From Pseudomonas syringae (lineage in GTDB: Bacteria; Pseudomonadota; Gammaproteobacteria; Pseudomonadales; Pseudomonadaceae): a stretch of 64,000 bases of DNA. The notes beneath the pieces were generated by a model. The model saw only the letters and a list, made by a program, of their open reading frames with translations, did no database searches and was not told the origin of the DNA. Positions 44,642 to 52,995 of this stretch are shown here, in pieces. How positions within the stretch are numbered: the first letter of the stretch is position 1; each line of letters opens with the position of its first letter. The translations under genes and the position numbers were made by a program. The stretch lies in the NCBI RefSeq assembly GCF_023278085.1, contig NZ_CP066265.1:643501-707500 (forward strand), read 5' to 3'.

Positions 44642-45627
44642 AGTGCGCGCCTTGCCAGAAACAGAAAGAATGGCGCGCCGATCAATGCGGTGACCACGCC
44701 GGCCGGGGTCTCCACCGGGAATGCCACGGCGCGGCTGATCAGGTCAGAGGCCAGGACGATGGCCGCGCCCAGCCCGGCGCTGATCGGGATCAGCCAGCGA
44801 TAGTCATTGCCCAGCCATTGGCGGGCAATGTTCGGCGCGATCAGGCCGACAAAGCCAATCGGCCCGACGGCACAGACACTGGCTCCGACCAGCAGCAGGC
44901 TGACCACGAACACCAGCAGCCGCAGGGCACCGATGCGCACGCCCAGCGAGCGGGCAGCGTCTTCGCCGAGGTTGATCAGATTCAGGCGCGGCGCACAGGC
45001 AATCGCCAACACCAGGCCGATCAGCGTGCAGGGCCAGAGCAGTTGCAATTGTTCGGCACCGACATTGGCCAGTGAACCGGCCAGCCAGTTAAGGACGCTT
45101 TGCGCCTGGGCTTCGACAAGAATCACCGTGAGGCGGGTCAGTGCCGCGCACAGTGCTGCGACGGCAACGCCTGCCAGCACCAGTCGCCCTTGGGAGGTGG
45201 CGGGTGACCATGCACCGCCAAGGCTGAACACCGTAATCCACGCCAGCGTACCGCCGAGGCAGGTCATCAGCAGTGCGCCGCCGGGGAAGGGCAGGGCGAC
45301 CAGACCGGTGGAAAACAGCGCCAGCCCCAGTGCCGCGCCTGCGGTAACGCCGAACAGGGAAGGCGAGGCCAGACGATTACGGGTGATGCCTTGCATCAAC
45401 GCTCCGGCAACACCAAGACACGCGCCGACCAGCGCGGCGCATAAGGCGCGCGGCACTCGCAACTGCGCGACGATGTAGGCAATGTTGCCGCCCTCGCGAC
45501 CCTGGGTGAACAGCCCGTTCCAGGCGTCGACCTGGCGGATGCTGAACGATGACAGTGCGAACAGCGACACCCAGAACAGTCCCAGACAGGTCACCGTGAT
45601 GACGCCTGCCATCAGCCAGCGGCGCAT
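44638..45627 (-). CDS. fecC: FecCD-family iron-siderophore permease
   Basis: 329 residues with ten expected helices. Conserved blocks are RVPRALCAALVGACLGVAGAL, RNRLASPSLFGVTAGAALGL, GEDAARSLGVRIGALRL, GPIGFVGLIAPNIARQWLG and SDLISRAVAFPVETPAGVV. It pairs with the second permease to form the membrane channel of the FecBCDE importer. It starts directly after the fecB stop with no intervening bases, so expression is tightly coupled. Confidence 0.9.
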   Translation of the reverse strand: MRRWLMAGVITVTCLGLFWVSLFALSSFSIRQVDAWNGLFTQGREGGNIAYIVAQLRVPRALCAALVGACLGVAGALMQGITRNRLASPSLFGVTAGAALGLALFSTGLVALPFPGGALLMTCLGGTLAWITVFSLGGAWSPATSQGRLVLAGVAVAALCAALTRLTVILVEAQAQSVLNWLAGSLANVGAEQLQLLWPCTLIGLVLAIACAPRLNLINLGEDAARSLGVRIGALRLLVFVVSLLLVGASVCAVGPIGFVGLIAPNIARQWLGNDYRWLIPISAGLGAAIVLASDLISRAVAFPVETPAGVVTALIGAPFFLFLARRAL

Positions 45628-46548
45628 TTAAGGGTTCAACACGGCCTTGCCGCCCTTGAGCACGGCCAGCGCGTCGTCGGCGATCTGCTCGGACGCCATG
45701 ATCCCGCGATTGCGCGCCCAGCTGTCACCATCGACTTCGGCCACCTGGTTATTACGTACCGCGCCAAGCACCTGCCACAGCGGCTGCTTGCTCCAGCTGT
45801 CAACAATGCTCGGGCGACGATAATGGCCGATCAGCAGCCAGGCAGGGTCCAGCGCCAGCAGTTGCTCCAGGCTGGCGAACTCGGTCGGCGCAGCCTCTTT
45901 GCGCACTTCCGGCACCTGCAAGCCGATGGCCTGCAACACGCTGCCAGCGTAAGAGTGCGGACCATGCACCGAGAAGCTGTCTTCACGGGCAACCCCGAAC
46001 AGCACCTTGGTATGGGTCGGAATCTGCTCGGCGACGGTCTTCAGGTGCTGTTTGTTTTCCGCGATACGTGCCTGCATCTGCGGACCCTTGCCCAGCGCCT
46101 TGCCGATCAGTTCGGCGGATTTCAGGCTGCCCTGATAGTCCTCGCCGCGTGACGGCAGCATCAGCGTCGGCGCCAGGCTGGCCAGGTCGTTGTACAGCGC
46201 TTGATGACGGCCTAGGTCAGCAATGATCAGGTCCGGCTTGAGCCGCGCAATCACTTCGATGTTGGGTTGCGAGCGCAGCCCCACTGACTGCCATTCGCCC
46301 ACGGCTTTGCGCACCTTGGGCAGCACGCGACTGGCATCACCGTCGTCGGCAGCACCGACCGGCGTCACGCCCACCGAAGCCAGTCCGTCGAGAAACGAAA
46401 ACTCCAGGACCACCACGCGCTTGGGGGTGTCTGGCAGATGGACGTTGTGCTGGCCGTCATTGATGTCGATGGGCGCGGCCTGGGCGGTGGTCGCCAGCAA
46501 GGTCAGCAGGCCGCAAGCCACTAGATGCGGAAGTCGAAAAGCACGCAT
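45628..46548 (-). CDS. fecB: Periplasmic iron(III)-citrate-type binding protein
   Basis: 306 residues from MRAFRLPHLVACGLLTLLA, with ribosome site AGGAC and signal peptide ending TTAQA-APID. The mature protein follows FecB: TPKRVVVLEFSFLDGLASVG, GAADDGDASRVLPKVR, WQSVGLRSQPNIEVIA, LKPDLIIADLGRHQALY and PAWLLIGHYRRPSIVDSW. It delivers the ferric chelate to FecCD. No fecA receptor, fecI or fecR is visible in the window. AATGAGAAC, resembling half a Fur box, occurs about 130 bases upstream (near 46677-46685), too weak to call. Confidence 0.9.
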   Translation of the reverse strand: MRAFRLPHLVACGLLTLLATTAQAAPIDINDGQHNVHLPDTPKRVVVLEFSFLDGLASVGVTPVGAADDGDASRVLPKVRKAVGEWQSVGLRSQPNIEVIARLKPDLIIADLGRHQALYNDLASLAPTLMLPSRGEDYQGSLKSAELIGKALGKGPQMQARIAENKQHLKTVAEQIPTHTKVLFGVAREDSFSVHGPHSYAGSVLQAIGLQVPEVRKEAAPTEFASLEQLLALDPAWLLIGHYRRPSIVDSWSKQPLWQVLGAVRNNQVAEVDGDSWARNRGIMASEQIADDALAVLKGGKAVLNP

Positions 46549-46792
46549 GGCGAATGTCCTTTCTAACAGAGGCAGAATCGTGAAAAACAGGCGTGCCATA
46601 AAGGCCGCGAAGAAAACGGCGGGCACTATTTCACATCGTGGCGACGGGATCAAAAGTCATTTACGCGTGGGTGCAGTTCTCATTCGGGCTATTTTATGAA
46701 ACCTTTTGTCACACAAGCTACTCTGAGACGCTTCACTGTTGGCCACCTTCATGTACATCCGCGGCGATGTCGCAAGGTTTGGGGAATAAAAA

Positions 46793-47890
46793 ATGGGCGC
46801 ATTGCTCAAGCAAGAAAAGTTTCTGCTGCTGGCAATCATTGCCATGTTCGTCGCCTACCCACTGGAGCACGTGCTGCTGGGCAATGGCCAGGTCGTTGCA
46901 CTGGTCTCAGGGCTGGCGCTGGTCGGCTTCATCGTCTGCGCCTCGATGCGCGTCGCCCATCATGCCGAGATGCTCGCGGAAAAAGTCGGTGACCCCTACG
47001 GCACGATGATCCTCACGCTGTCGGCCGTGCTGGTCGAGGTGGTGATTCTGGCAATCATGATGAGCAACGAGCCGTCGCCGACGCTGGTGCGCGATACGAT
47101 TTACTCGGCTGTCATGCTCGACATCAACGGCATTCTTGGCCTGGCCGCGCTGATGGGCGGCATCAAGCATGGCGAGCAGTCTTACAACGATGATTCGGCA
47201 CGTACCTACAGCGTGATGATTCTGACCGCCATGGGCGTTTCCATGGTCGTGCCCGAATTCATTCCCAAGGGTGACTGGAAGATCTATTCGGCGTTCACCA
47301 TTGGCGCGATGATTCTGCTCTACACCTTGTTCCTGCGCATGCAGGTCGGGCCGCACAGTTACTTTTTCAGCTACAGCTACCCGGAGAAGAAAAAGCGCCA
47401 GGGCTCGGATCAGACTGAGGAACATGCAGAAGCGGTCAATCTGCCTCGTTCGATTGGCACCCTGGTAGTCGGCGTTGTGGTTATCGGTGCGCTGGCTGAA
47501 GTGATGTCCAAGACCGTTGACCTCGGCCTGGAGGGCACGGGTGCGCCGCCGGTGATGACCGCGATTCTGGTCGCCGCCATTTCCGCAGCGCCGGAGATCC
47601 TGACCGCCTTGCGTGCAGCCCTCGCCAACCGCATGCAGTCGGTGGTCAATATCGCCTTGGGTGCATCGCTGTCCACCGTGATTCTGACCGTTCCGGTCAT
47701 GGAAGCAATGGCGCTTTACAGCGGCCAGCCGTTCCAGATGGCCATGACCCCGGTGCAGACCGTAATGATCTTCATCACCCTGCTGGTGTCCGCCATCAAC
47801 CTCAACGACGGCGAAACCAACGCCATCGAAGGCATGACCCACTTCGTGCTGTTCGCGACGTTCATCATGCTGTCGTGCCTGGGGCTTTGA
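46793..47890 (+). CDS. Calcium/cation:proton antiporter (ChaA-like)
   Basis: 365 residues with ribosome site GGGGA before the ATG. Ten to eleven helices are expected in two repeats. Cation-exchanger signatures are RVAHHAEMLAEKVGDPYGTM, VEVVILAIMMSNEPSPTLV in the first half and ISAAPEILTALRAALANRMQ, IALGASLSTVILTVPVMEAM in the second. It also has the acidic loop DQTEEHAEA between halves. Such proteins export Ca2+, Na+ or K+ in exchange for H+ at the inner membrane. Monocistronic, followed by repeats. Confidence 0.92.
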   Translation: MGALLKQEKFLLLAIIAMFVAYPLEHVLLGNGQVVALVSGLALVGFIVCASMRVAHHAEMLAEKVGDPYGTMILTLSAVLVEVVILAIMMSNEPSPTLVRDTIYSAVMLDINGILGLAALMGGIKHGEQSYNDDSARTYSVMILTAMGVSMVVPEFIPKGDWKIYSAFTIGAMILLYTLFLRMQVGPHSYFFSYSYPEKKKRQGSDQTEEHAEAVNLPRSIGTLVVGVVVIGALAEVMSKTVDLGLEGTGAPPVMTAILVAAISAAPEILTALRAALANRMQSVVNIALGASLSTVILTVPVMEAMALYSGQPFQMAMTPVQTVMIFITLLVSAINLNDGETNAIEGMTHFVLFATFIMLSCLGL

Positions 47891-47914
47891 GGCTGTAGCG
47901 CTCATCGCCTGTCG

Positions 47915-48215
47915 CTTCCACGCTCCGCGTCGCAGAGGACGCAGAGCGTCCAGAACGGCATGCCGACGCGGAGCGTCGCACGATAGTGCTTTGCTTATCG
48001 TTCCCACGCTCCGCGTGGTAATGCATTTCGTGACGCTCTGCGTCACATTGCAGCCATGGCGCATCACTCAATCTGGTCTGAAGTACAGGCCGTACCAAAG
48101 CCTGAGACTCCTTTGTGCTTGATACCGCGCCAGGCTGCAGATTTGTGACGCGGAGCGTCACCCAATGCATGCCAACGCGGAGCATTGGCACGATAGTCAC
48201 GCTCTGCGTCGCACG
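47915..48215. repeat. REP-like palindromes with a REPIN arrangement (G)
   Basis: Contains GGACGCAGAGCGTCC, GACGCGGAGCGTC, the stem CCCACGCTCCGCGTGG, and a clear inverted pair: GTGACGCTCTGCGTCACA at about 48031 and TGTGACGCGGAGCGTCAC at about 48146, facing each other across about 95 bases with GCAGCC/GGCTGC at the inner edges. Fills the gap between the cation antiporter and 8-oxoguanine deaminase genes. Confidence 0.8.
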
Positions 48216-48240
48216 ATGTTGATATTTTCCTTGTGCAGGT

Positions 48241-49596
48241 TCAGCCCTGAATCAGTTCCCGCGCCGCGTGGCTGTGATCGGCGATCAGCTTCTTGATATC
48301 GAGCCCTTCGACCTGCCCGTCGATCACTCGCCATTGCCCTGCAATCATCACCCGGTCCGCACGATCTGCGCCGCACAGCAGCAGTGCGGACAGTGGATCA
48401 TGGCTGCCGGAGAAGCGCAGTTCGTCCAGCTTGAACAACGCCAGATCAGCCTGTTTGCTCACGGCCAGCTCTCCAATATCAGTGCGCCCCAGCAAATGTG
48501 CTGAACCCTTGGTCGCCCAGCCGAGTACCCGTTGCGGGGTGATTTTCTCGGCGCCGTAGCGCAGGCGTTGCAGGTAAAGTGCCTGTCGTGCTTCGAGGAT
48601 CATGTTCGATGCATCGTTGGACGCCGAGCCGTCTACCCCAAGCCCGAGCGGCGCGCCGGCAGCGATCAGGTCCAGGGTCGGGCAAATACCCGAAGCCAGG
48701 CGCATGTTCGAGCTGGGGCAGTGGCAGACTCCGGTGCCCGCTGCGCCAAGGCGGGCGATTTCATCGGGGTTGAAATGGATGCCGTGGGCCAGCCAGGTAC
48801 GTGGGCCGAGCCAGCCGACGCTGTCCAGATAGTCAACCGTGCGCAGGCCAAAGCGCTGCAGGCAGAAGTCTTCTTCATCCAGGGTTTCGGCCAGATGCGT
48901 GTGCAGGCGCACATCGAGCTTTTCTGCCATCGCAGCGCTCTCGGCCATGATCTGCGGCGTCACCGAAAACGGCGAGCAAGGCGCCAGCGCGACCTGAATC
49001 TGCGCGCCGTCGCCGCGCTCGTGATACGTCTCGATCAGGCGCTGGCTGTCCGCCAGAATCACCTCGCCCTGTTGCACCGTCTGCTGCGGCGGCAACCCGC
49101 CATCCGCTTCGCCCAGGCTCATGGAACCACGGGTCAGCATGGCGCGCATGCCGAGCTCACGCACACTCTGCACCTGCACATCGATGGCGTGCTCCAGCCC
49201 GTTTGGAAACAGGTAGTGATGATCGGCAGCCGTCGTGCAGCCCGACAACAACAGCTCCGCCAACGCGACCTTGCTGGCAACGGCGAGCTTGTCCGGTGTC
49301 AGGCGCGCCCACACCGGGTACAGGGTCTTGAGCCACGGGAACAGCGGCTGATTGACCACCGGTGCCCAGGCACGCGTCAGGGTTTGATAAAAGTGATGGT
49401 GGGTATTGATCAGCCCCGGCAGCAACACATGCTCGCGAGCATCGAACGTCTGGGCGCAGGGCAAGGATGGGTGCTGACCGGCGGCCAGCACCTCAGTGAT
49501 GACACCGCCCTCAATGACCAGACCGCCACGGGCGTCCAGGTCATTGGCGGTGAACACAGCAAGGGGATTTTTCAACCAGATACGGATCGCGGGCAT
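48241..49596 (-). CDS. 8-oxoguanine deaminase-type amidohydrolase
   Basis: 451 residues. Metal-site motifs are NTHHHFYQTLTRAW, HTHLAETLDEEDF and LGLGVDGSASNDASNM. The HHHFYQT loop, HLAETLDEED and CHCPSSNMRLASG resemble P. aeruginosa Pa0142, which deaminates 8-oxoguanine to urate. It salvages or detoxifies oxidised guanine in the cytosol. It lies alone here, but other purine genes flank it on both sides at several kilobases. Confidence 0.92.
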   Translation of the reverse strand: MPAIRIWLKNPLAVFTANDLDARGGLVIEGGVITEVLAAGQHPSLPCAQTFDAREHVLLPGLINTHHHFYQTLTRAWAPVVNQPLFPWLKTLYPVWARLTPDKLAVASKVALAELLLSGCTTAADHHYLFPNGLEHAIDVQVQSVRELGMRAMLTRGSMSLGEADGGLPPQQTVQQGEVILADSQRLIETYHERGDGAQIQVALAPCSPFSVTPQIMAESAAMAEKLDVRLHTHLAETLDEEDFCLQRFGLRTVDYLDSVGWLGPRTWLAHGIHFNPDEIARLGAAGTGVCHCPSSNMRLASGICPTLDLIAAGAPLGLGVDGSASNDASNMILEARQALYLQRLRYGAEKITPQRVLGWATKGSAHLLGRTDIGELAVSKQADLALFKLDELRFSGSHDPLSALLLCGADRADRVMIAGQWRVIDGQVEGLDIKKLIADHSHAARELIQG

Positions 49597-49737
49597 GGGC
49601 CGGCTCCTCTGAAAAGGGTTCAGGGTTAGCCAGCTCAGTGATGCCCTGTCTGCTGATCCAGGGTTGCCAGGGCGTACAGCGCCCCGGCAAGGTTTGCAAG
49701 TCTATCGGGGTGATCGGTGCTTGATCAACACTGTCCG

Positions 49738-50427
49738 TTACCAGGCAATGGTCTTGCCCTGATAATCGATGAAGTGATGCCCACCTTTGCCTGCATAGGC
49801 ATTGAGCTGTTCCACAAGCCCGGTGGTGCTGGTCAGCACGTCAATGGCTGCGTTTTCGCCGCCCATATCAGTCTTGACCCAACCCGGATGCATCGACAGT
49901 ACAGTCGGGCGTTTCTCGTCCAGCTGACTGACAAAGGTGTTGGTCATCGAATTGAGTGCTGCCTTGCTGGCCTTGTACAGCGCCAGGTTCGCGCCATCCG
50001 GGCAGGTGACGCTGCCCAGCCACGAACTCATGAATGCCAGAACGCCGGTTTCAGGACGGATGTGCGCGACAAAGCGTTCAGCCAGCCGAATCGGCGCGAC
50101 CGCATTGGTCAGGAACAACTGACCCAGCTCGGCAGCGGTCGATTTCGCAGCACTTTGATGTTCCGCACCGCTGATCCCGGCATTGACGAACAGCACGTCA
50201 AAGACCTCGCCCTTGAGCTTCTGCACCAGCACCTCAAGCGAAGCGGTTTCGTCCAGGTCCACGGCTTCAATTCGAACACCCTCGACGGCCCTTAGATTCT
50301 CGGCGTTCTGCGGGTCACGAACGGTAGCAGTGACCTGCCAGCCCTGCTCGGTCAAACGCTGCACCAGCCCAAGCCCCAAACCGCGAGAGGCGCCGATGAT
50401 GAGGGCGGTTTTTTTGGTAGTGGTCAT
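49738..50427 (-). CDS. SDR-family oxidoreductase
   Basis: 229 residues. The coenzyme motif is LIIGASRGLGLGLVQRLTEQG, followed by VNAGISG and the catalytic Tyr-x3-Lys in LALYKASKAALNSM with Ser in LAFMSSWLGS. The HPGWVKTDMGGENAAIDV loop is typical of small carbonyl-reductase-like SDRs. The substrate is unknown. It lies 33 bases downstream of a MerR gene on the same strand and is probably co-transcribed with it. Confidence 0.92.
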   Translation of the reverse strand: MTTTKKTALIIGASRGLGLGLVQRLTEQGWQVTATVRDPQNAENLRAVEGVRIEAVDLDETASLEVLVQKLKGEVFDVLFVNAGISGAEHQSAAKSTAAELGQLFLTNAVAPIRLAERFVAHIRPETGVLAFMSSWLGSVTCPDGANLALYKASKAALNSMTNTFVSQLDEKRPTVLSMHPGWVKTDMGGENAAIDVLTSTTGLVEQLNAYAGKGGHHFIDYQGKTIAW

Positions 50428-50460
50428 GAATGATTCCTTGGCAGTTTTAATAAGAGGTAG

Positions 50461-50811
50461 TCAATGCTGCAACGGGCATCGCTGACCCAAACGCTGATGC
50501 AGTTCGCTACGTAGCTCACTGAGTTCAGCAATTCGGGCATCAATAAGCGCCAGCTTTTCCTGAAGCAATAAGGCGATCGCAACGTCCGGTGCTGGAGCCT
50601 TCCACAATTCGGCAACGTTGTTGCCCACTTCGTTCAGGGTGAAACCCAACCGTTGCGCCACTTTGATGAACTGCACTAGCTGTAACGTCTCCGCTGGGTA
50701 GTGGCGATAACCGTTTGCGCCGCGTTGCGCGACGATCAGTCCGCGTTGCTCATAAAAACGTAACGTGTCGCGACTGACGGCTGCAGCTTTGGCCAGCTCA
50801 CCGATACGCAT
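50461..50811 (-). CDS. MerR-family transcriptional regulator
   Basis: 116 residues. The MerR DNA-binding domain is MRIGELAKAAAVSRDTLRFYEQRG, with RHYPAETLQLVQFIKVAQRLG. The dimerisation helix follows (LLLQEKLALIDARIAELSELRSEL, in part), and the C-terminus LGQRCPLQH has a single Cys. It resembles small MerR proteins that respond to stress or electrophiles. A perfect CTGGAG-CGTA-CTCCAG dyad inside a 19-bp spacer promoter lies 30 bases upstream, directed to the divergent membrane-protein gene. Confidence 0.9.
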   Translation of the reverse strand: MRIGELAKAAAVSRDTLRFYEQRGLIVAQRGANGYRHYPAETLQLVQFIKVAQRLGFTLNEVGNNVAELWKAPAPDVAIALLLQEKLALIDARIAELSELRSELHQRLGQRCPLQH

Positions 50812-50835
50812 AAATAACCAGTCCTTGGAATGCTT

Positions 50836-50866
50836 GACCCTGGAGCGTACTCCAGCCTTTAGCCTG
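50836..50866 (+). promoter_or_regulatory. MerR-type promoter with CTGGAG dyad
   Basis: TTGACC (50836-50841), a 19-base spacer carrying the perfect dyad CTGGAGCGTACTCCAG (50842-50857), and TTAGCC as a poor -10. Overlong spacing with a central dyad is the design activated by MerR proteins. It drives the gene at 50892 and faces the merR gene itself. Confidence 0.75.
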
Positions 50867-50891
50867 TTGGAATCTTAATCAAACAGGAAGC

Positions 50892-51308
50892 ATGTTCATG
50901 TGGAGTGCCAAGCAATATCGTCGAGTGGTCCGGTCTAGCGCCTGGTATGACTTGATCGTCACTGGCGCCTTTGTGACCCCGTGGAGTTTTGCAGCATTGC
51001 ACAGTGCTCTGACGGCATTGAGCCAACACTTGAATCTACCTGGGGACCTACCCGCATTCGCACCGATGCAAACGCTGATGGCGAATCTGCTGGGCTCGAT
51101 TGTCTGCGTGTGGGCTGTGCTGCGAATCCGCGACCCGCAGCCGGTTTTTGGACGCTACGACGCAGCGGGTCGATTGCTGTTTGCAACATGGCAAGCTCAT
51201 GCACTGGCCCATGGCGCGAGTAGCCTGTTAATCGGATTTATGGTGGTTGAATTGATCTGGGCTGCAGTGCAGCTCTGGCCAGTTAGCGGTTCTCAGAAGC
51301 CATATTGA
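50892..51308 (+). CDS. Small integral membrane protein, probable MerR-regulon target
   Basis: 138 residues with about four hydrophobic helices: WYDLIVTGAFVTPWSFAALH, QTLMANLLGSIVCVWAVL, GRLLFATWQAHALAHGA and LIGFMVVELIWAAVQLW. The start is ATG at 50892; a second ATG two codons later is equally possible. It contains histidines in AHALAHGA but no known enzymatic motif. I recognise no named family. It sits directly behind a MerR-type promoter and opposite a MerR-SDR unit, so it may act with the SDR in a stress response. Confidence 0.8.
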   Translation: MFMWSAKQYRRVVRSSAWYDLIVTGAFVTPWSFAALHSALTALSQHLNLPGDLPAFAPMQTLMANLLGSIVCVWAVLRIRDPQPVFGRYDAAGRLLFATWQAHALAHGASSLLIGFMVVELIWAAVQLWPVSGSQKPY

Positions 51309-51362
51309 CATCATCTGTTTCCACCGGTACAAGCACGGATCATACAAGCCATGGAGAGGCTG

Positions 51363-51851
51363 ATGTCGAAGCCAGCACCCAAAGATTGTTCTAACCATTC
51401 ACCGAAGAAAACCAGGCACGTGTGGATATCTCACGACGACTTCTATGACGGAGATTTCCTGCGTGGTTGGCATTTTGCTGTACACCGTGTTCATGCTTCT
51501 GCCCTTGGCTACAGTCTTCTTCCTAAGGAGAAGGGAGGGGTCAAAGGTTATAACCACCTGCTGAGTGACGATGGAGTACGTTTGTCTAGCCGGTCACTTA
51601 TCTTTAATACCCCACTTGCAGCCAGTGACTGGAACGCAGCGCTGAAAACTGATCTACGCGGGATACAGATATCTAGCGCCTCTAAAGGAAAGGATGGCTA
51701 TGCGCTGGTGACGCTTTACCGTCTCAATGAAACTCAATCAAGCCTTATAAATGATCGGATTCTGGAAACGACGCAGAGTGCTGTCATTGCTTATCTTCGG
51801 TACGGAACAGATTTTCCACCAGTCAGTGATCTGCAGGAGTCCGGATTATGA
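51363..51851 (+). CDS. Unknown protein, first gene of a three-gene cassette
   Basis: 162 residues from the ATG at 51363, with GGAGAGG just upstream; an ATG four codons earlier overlaps that site. The sequence is mixed alpha/beta by eye: HVWISHDDFYDGDFLRGWHF, AVHRVHASALGYSLL, GVRLSSRSLIFNTPLAASDW, TDLRGIQISSASKGKDGYAL and VTLYRLNETQS. There is no signal peptide or membrane segment. No family is recognised; the His/Asp-rich start (SHDDFYDGD) might bind metal, which is speculation. The DNA here is visibly AT-richer than the flanking core genes, suggesting acquisition. It overlaps the next gene by four bases. Confidence 0.75.
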   Translation: MSKPAPKDCSNHSPKKTRHVWISHDDFYDGDFLRGWHFAVHRVHASALGYSLLPKEKGGVKGYNHLLSDDGVRLSSRSLIFNTPLAASDWNAALKTDLRGIQISSASKGKDGYALVTLYRLNETQSSLINDRILETTQSAVIAYLRYGTDFPPVSDLQESGL

Positions 51852-52291
51852 CTCGTCTCTTTCGTAAAAATGATGCGCCACCAAGAGTTGAGCTAATGCA
51901 TGCTCAGGTATGGGACGCGGAGGACGAGGGCATAATCCAGTGCTGGGAAAACGGACGTGAGCTCGCAGTCACTTCGCAAGACTTGGCCAAAAAATGTTTG
52001 GAAAACGAGCTGCCGATTCTTGCATGGAAAGGCGGAGTTTCCAGAGACATGAAATTGCGTAAAAAATTTGGATCTTTTAAGTACTTGGCCCAATGGCAGG
52101 GGCTGAGAGGTGAGGATCTGAATATTGACCGTACAAAAAAATATCAGCTCGTGTGTTCATTGACGAAAATTGTCGTGACGTTCACGTCGGATCGATCTAA
52201 ATACCTCAACAAGGCTGCTGAGGCAGATAAGCCAGGAGAAAAAATTGATGGTCGACTTGCATCAGGAGTTTCAGAACAGTCGCTTTTTTAA
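51848..52291 (+). CDS. Unknown protein, second gene of the three-gene cassette
   Basis: 147 residues beginning MTRLFRKNDAPPRVELMHAQ, with the ATG overlapping the preceding stop (coupled translation). The middle has VTSQDLAKKCLENELPILAW and KGGVSRDMKLRKKFGSFKYL, followed by RTKKYQLVCSLTKIVVTFTS; overall basic and soluble, without cysteine motifs or membrane segments. No family is recognised. Its 3-prime end overlaps the start of the third gene by 44 bases, unusual for a chance arrangement and suggesting the three proteins are made together. Confidence 0.75.
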   Translation: MTRLFRKNDAPPRVELMHAQVWDAEDEGIIQCWENGRELAVTSQDLAKKCLENELPILAWKGGVSRDMKLRKKFGSFKYLAQWQGLRGEDLNIDRTKKYQLVCSLTKIVVTFTSDRSKYLNKAAEADKPGEKIDGRLASGVSEQSLF

Positions 52292-52880
52292 TCAGGCACG
52301 CATAGACAGACGATCCGTGGACGCTTTGATTGGAATAAGTGCAGGACTTTGCGCAGATGGCTCAATCAATCAAGCGGAGGCCGTTTTTCTCAAAGAATGG
52401 GTTGAGGGAAACCTTACCCATCTTGAAGATCCTGTCGTCAATCTCCTCTATCGCCGACTGGAAAATATGCTGAGTGACGATGTGCTTGATGCAGAGGAGT
52501 CCGTTGAGCTATTCAGCCTGCTTAAGCAGTTTGGTGGAGGCCAAAGTCTCTCTTCTGACGGGTTTTCAATGCCGGGCACGTTACCGCTCAATAATCCGGC
52601 ACCGGTGCTTGACTGGAACGACCGTCTTTTCATGTTCACCGGAACAATGGCGTATGGGCCCAGAAAGCATTGCGAAGAACTCGTCCTTGAGCGAGGTGGC
52701 CAGATTTGTAGCGGGCTCACAAAAAAAACCAGCTTCCTGATCGTTGGAAGCCTGGGGAATGACCAATGGCTGCATAGCAGCTACGGTCTAAAGATCAAAA
52801 AGGCTGTAGAACTAAGGGAGGCGGGAGTGCCTATTGCCATCGTGAGCGAGGAACATTGGCAACAAGCTGTGTTTGGATAA
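52248..52880 (+). CDS. TerB-like helical domain plus C-terminal BRCT domain protein
   Basis: 210 residues from ATG at 52248, with AGGAGA ribosome site. The N-terminal 100 residues look like a TerB/tellurite-resistance-type helical bundle: IGISAGLCADGSINQAEAVFL and MLSDDVLDAEESVELFSLL carry D-G-x-I-x-x-x-E and D-x-L-D-x-x-E-S acidic turns. Residues of about 120-210 form a BRCT domain as in NAD-dependent DNA ligase: LFMFTGTMAYGPRKHCEEL, GGQICSGLTKKTSFLIVG, KAVELREAGVPIAIVSEEHW. BRCT domains bind DNA ends or phosphorylated partners. No ligase or nuclease domain is present. Third gene of an unrecognised AT-richer cassette. Confidence 0.82.
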   Translation: MVDLHQEFQNSRFFNQARIDRRSVDALIGISAGLCADGSINQAEAVFLKEWVEGNLTHLEDPVVNLLYRRLENMLSDDVLDAEESVELFSLLKQFGGGQSLSSDGFSMPGTLPLNNPAPVLDWNDRLFMFTGTMAYGPRKHCEELVLERGGQICSGLTKKTSFLIVGSLGNDQWLHSSYGLKIKKAVELREAGVPIAIVSEEHWQQAVFG

Positions 52881-52995
52881 CACAGCACGCTGTCGCCTCT
52901 GCCAAATCAGCGTCTACCTCTTCCATCATCGTTCGTGTTCGGCATGATCTTGGCGAGTGAGGCTACCGCCCTCGTCACATTTCAGATCCTCCCCA

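Noticed and set aside
46672..46685. Possible Fur box upstream of fecB
   Set aside because: Only a half-site (AATGAGAAC) resembles the consensus and the other half is missing.
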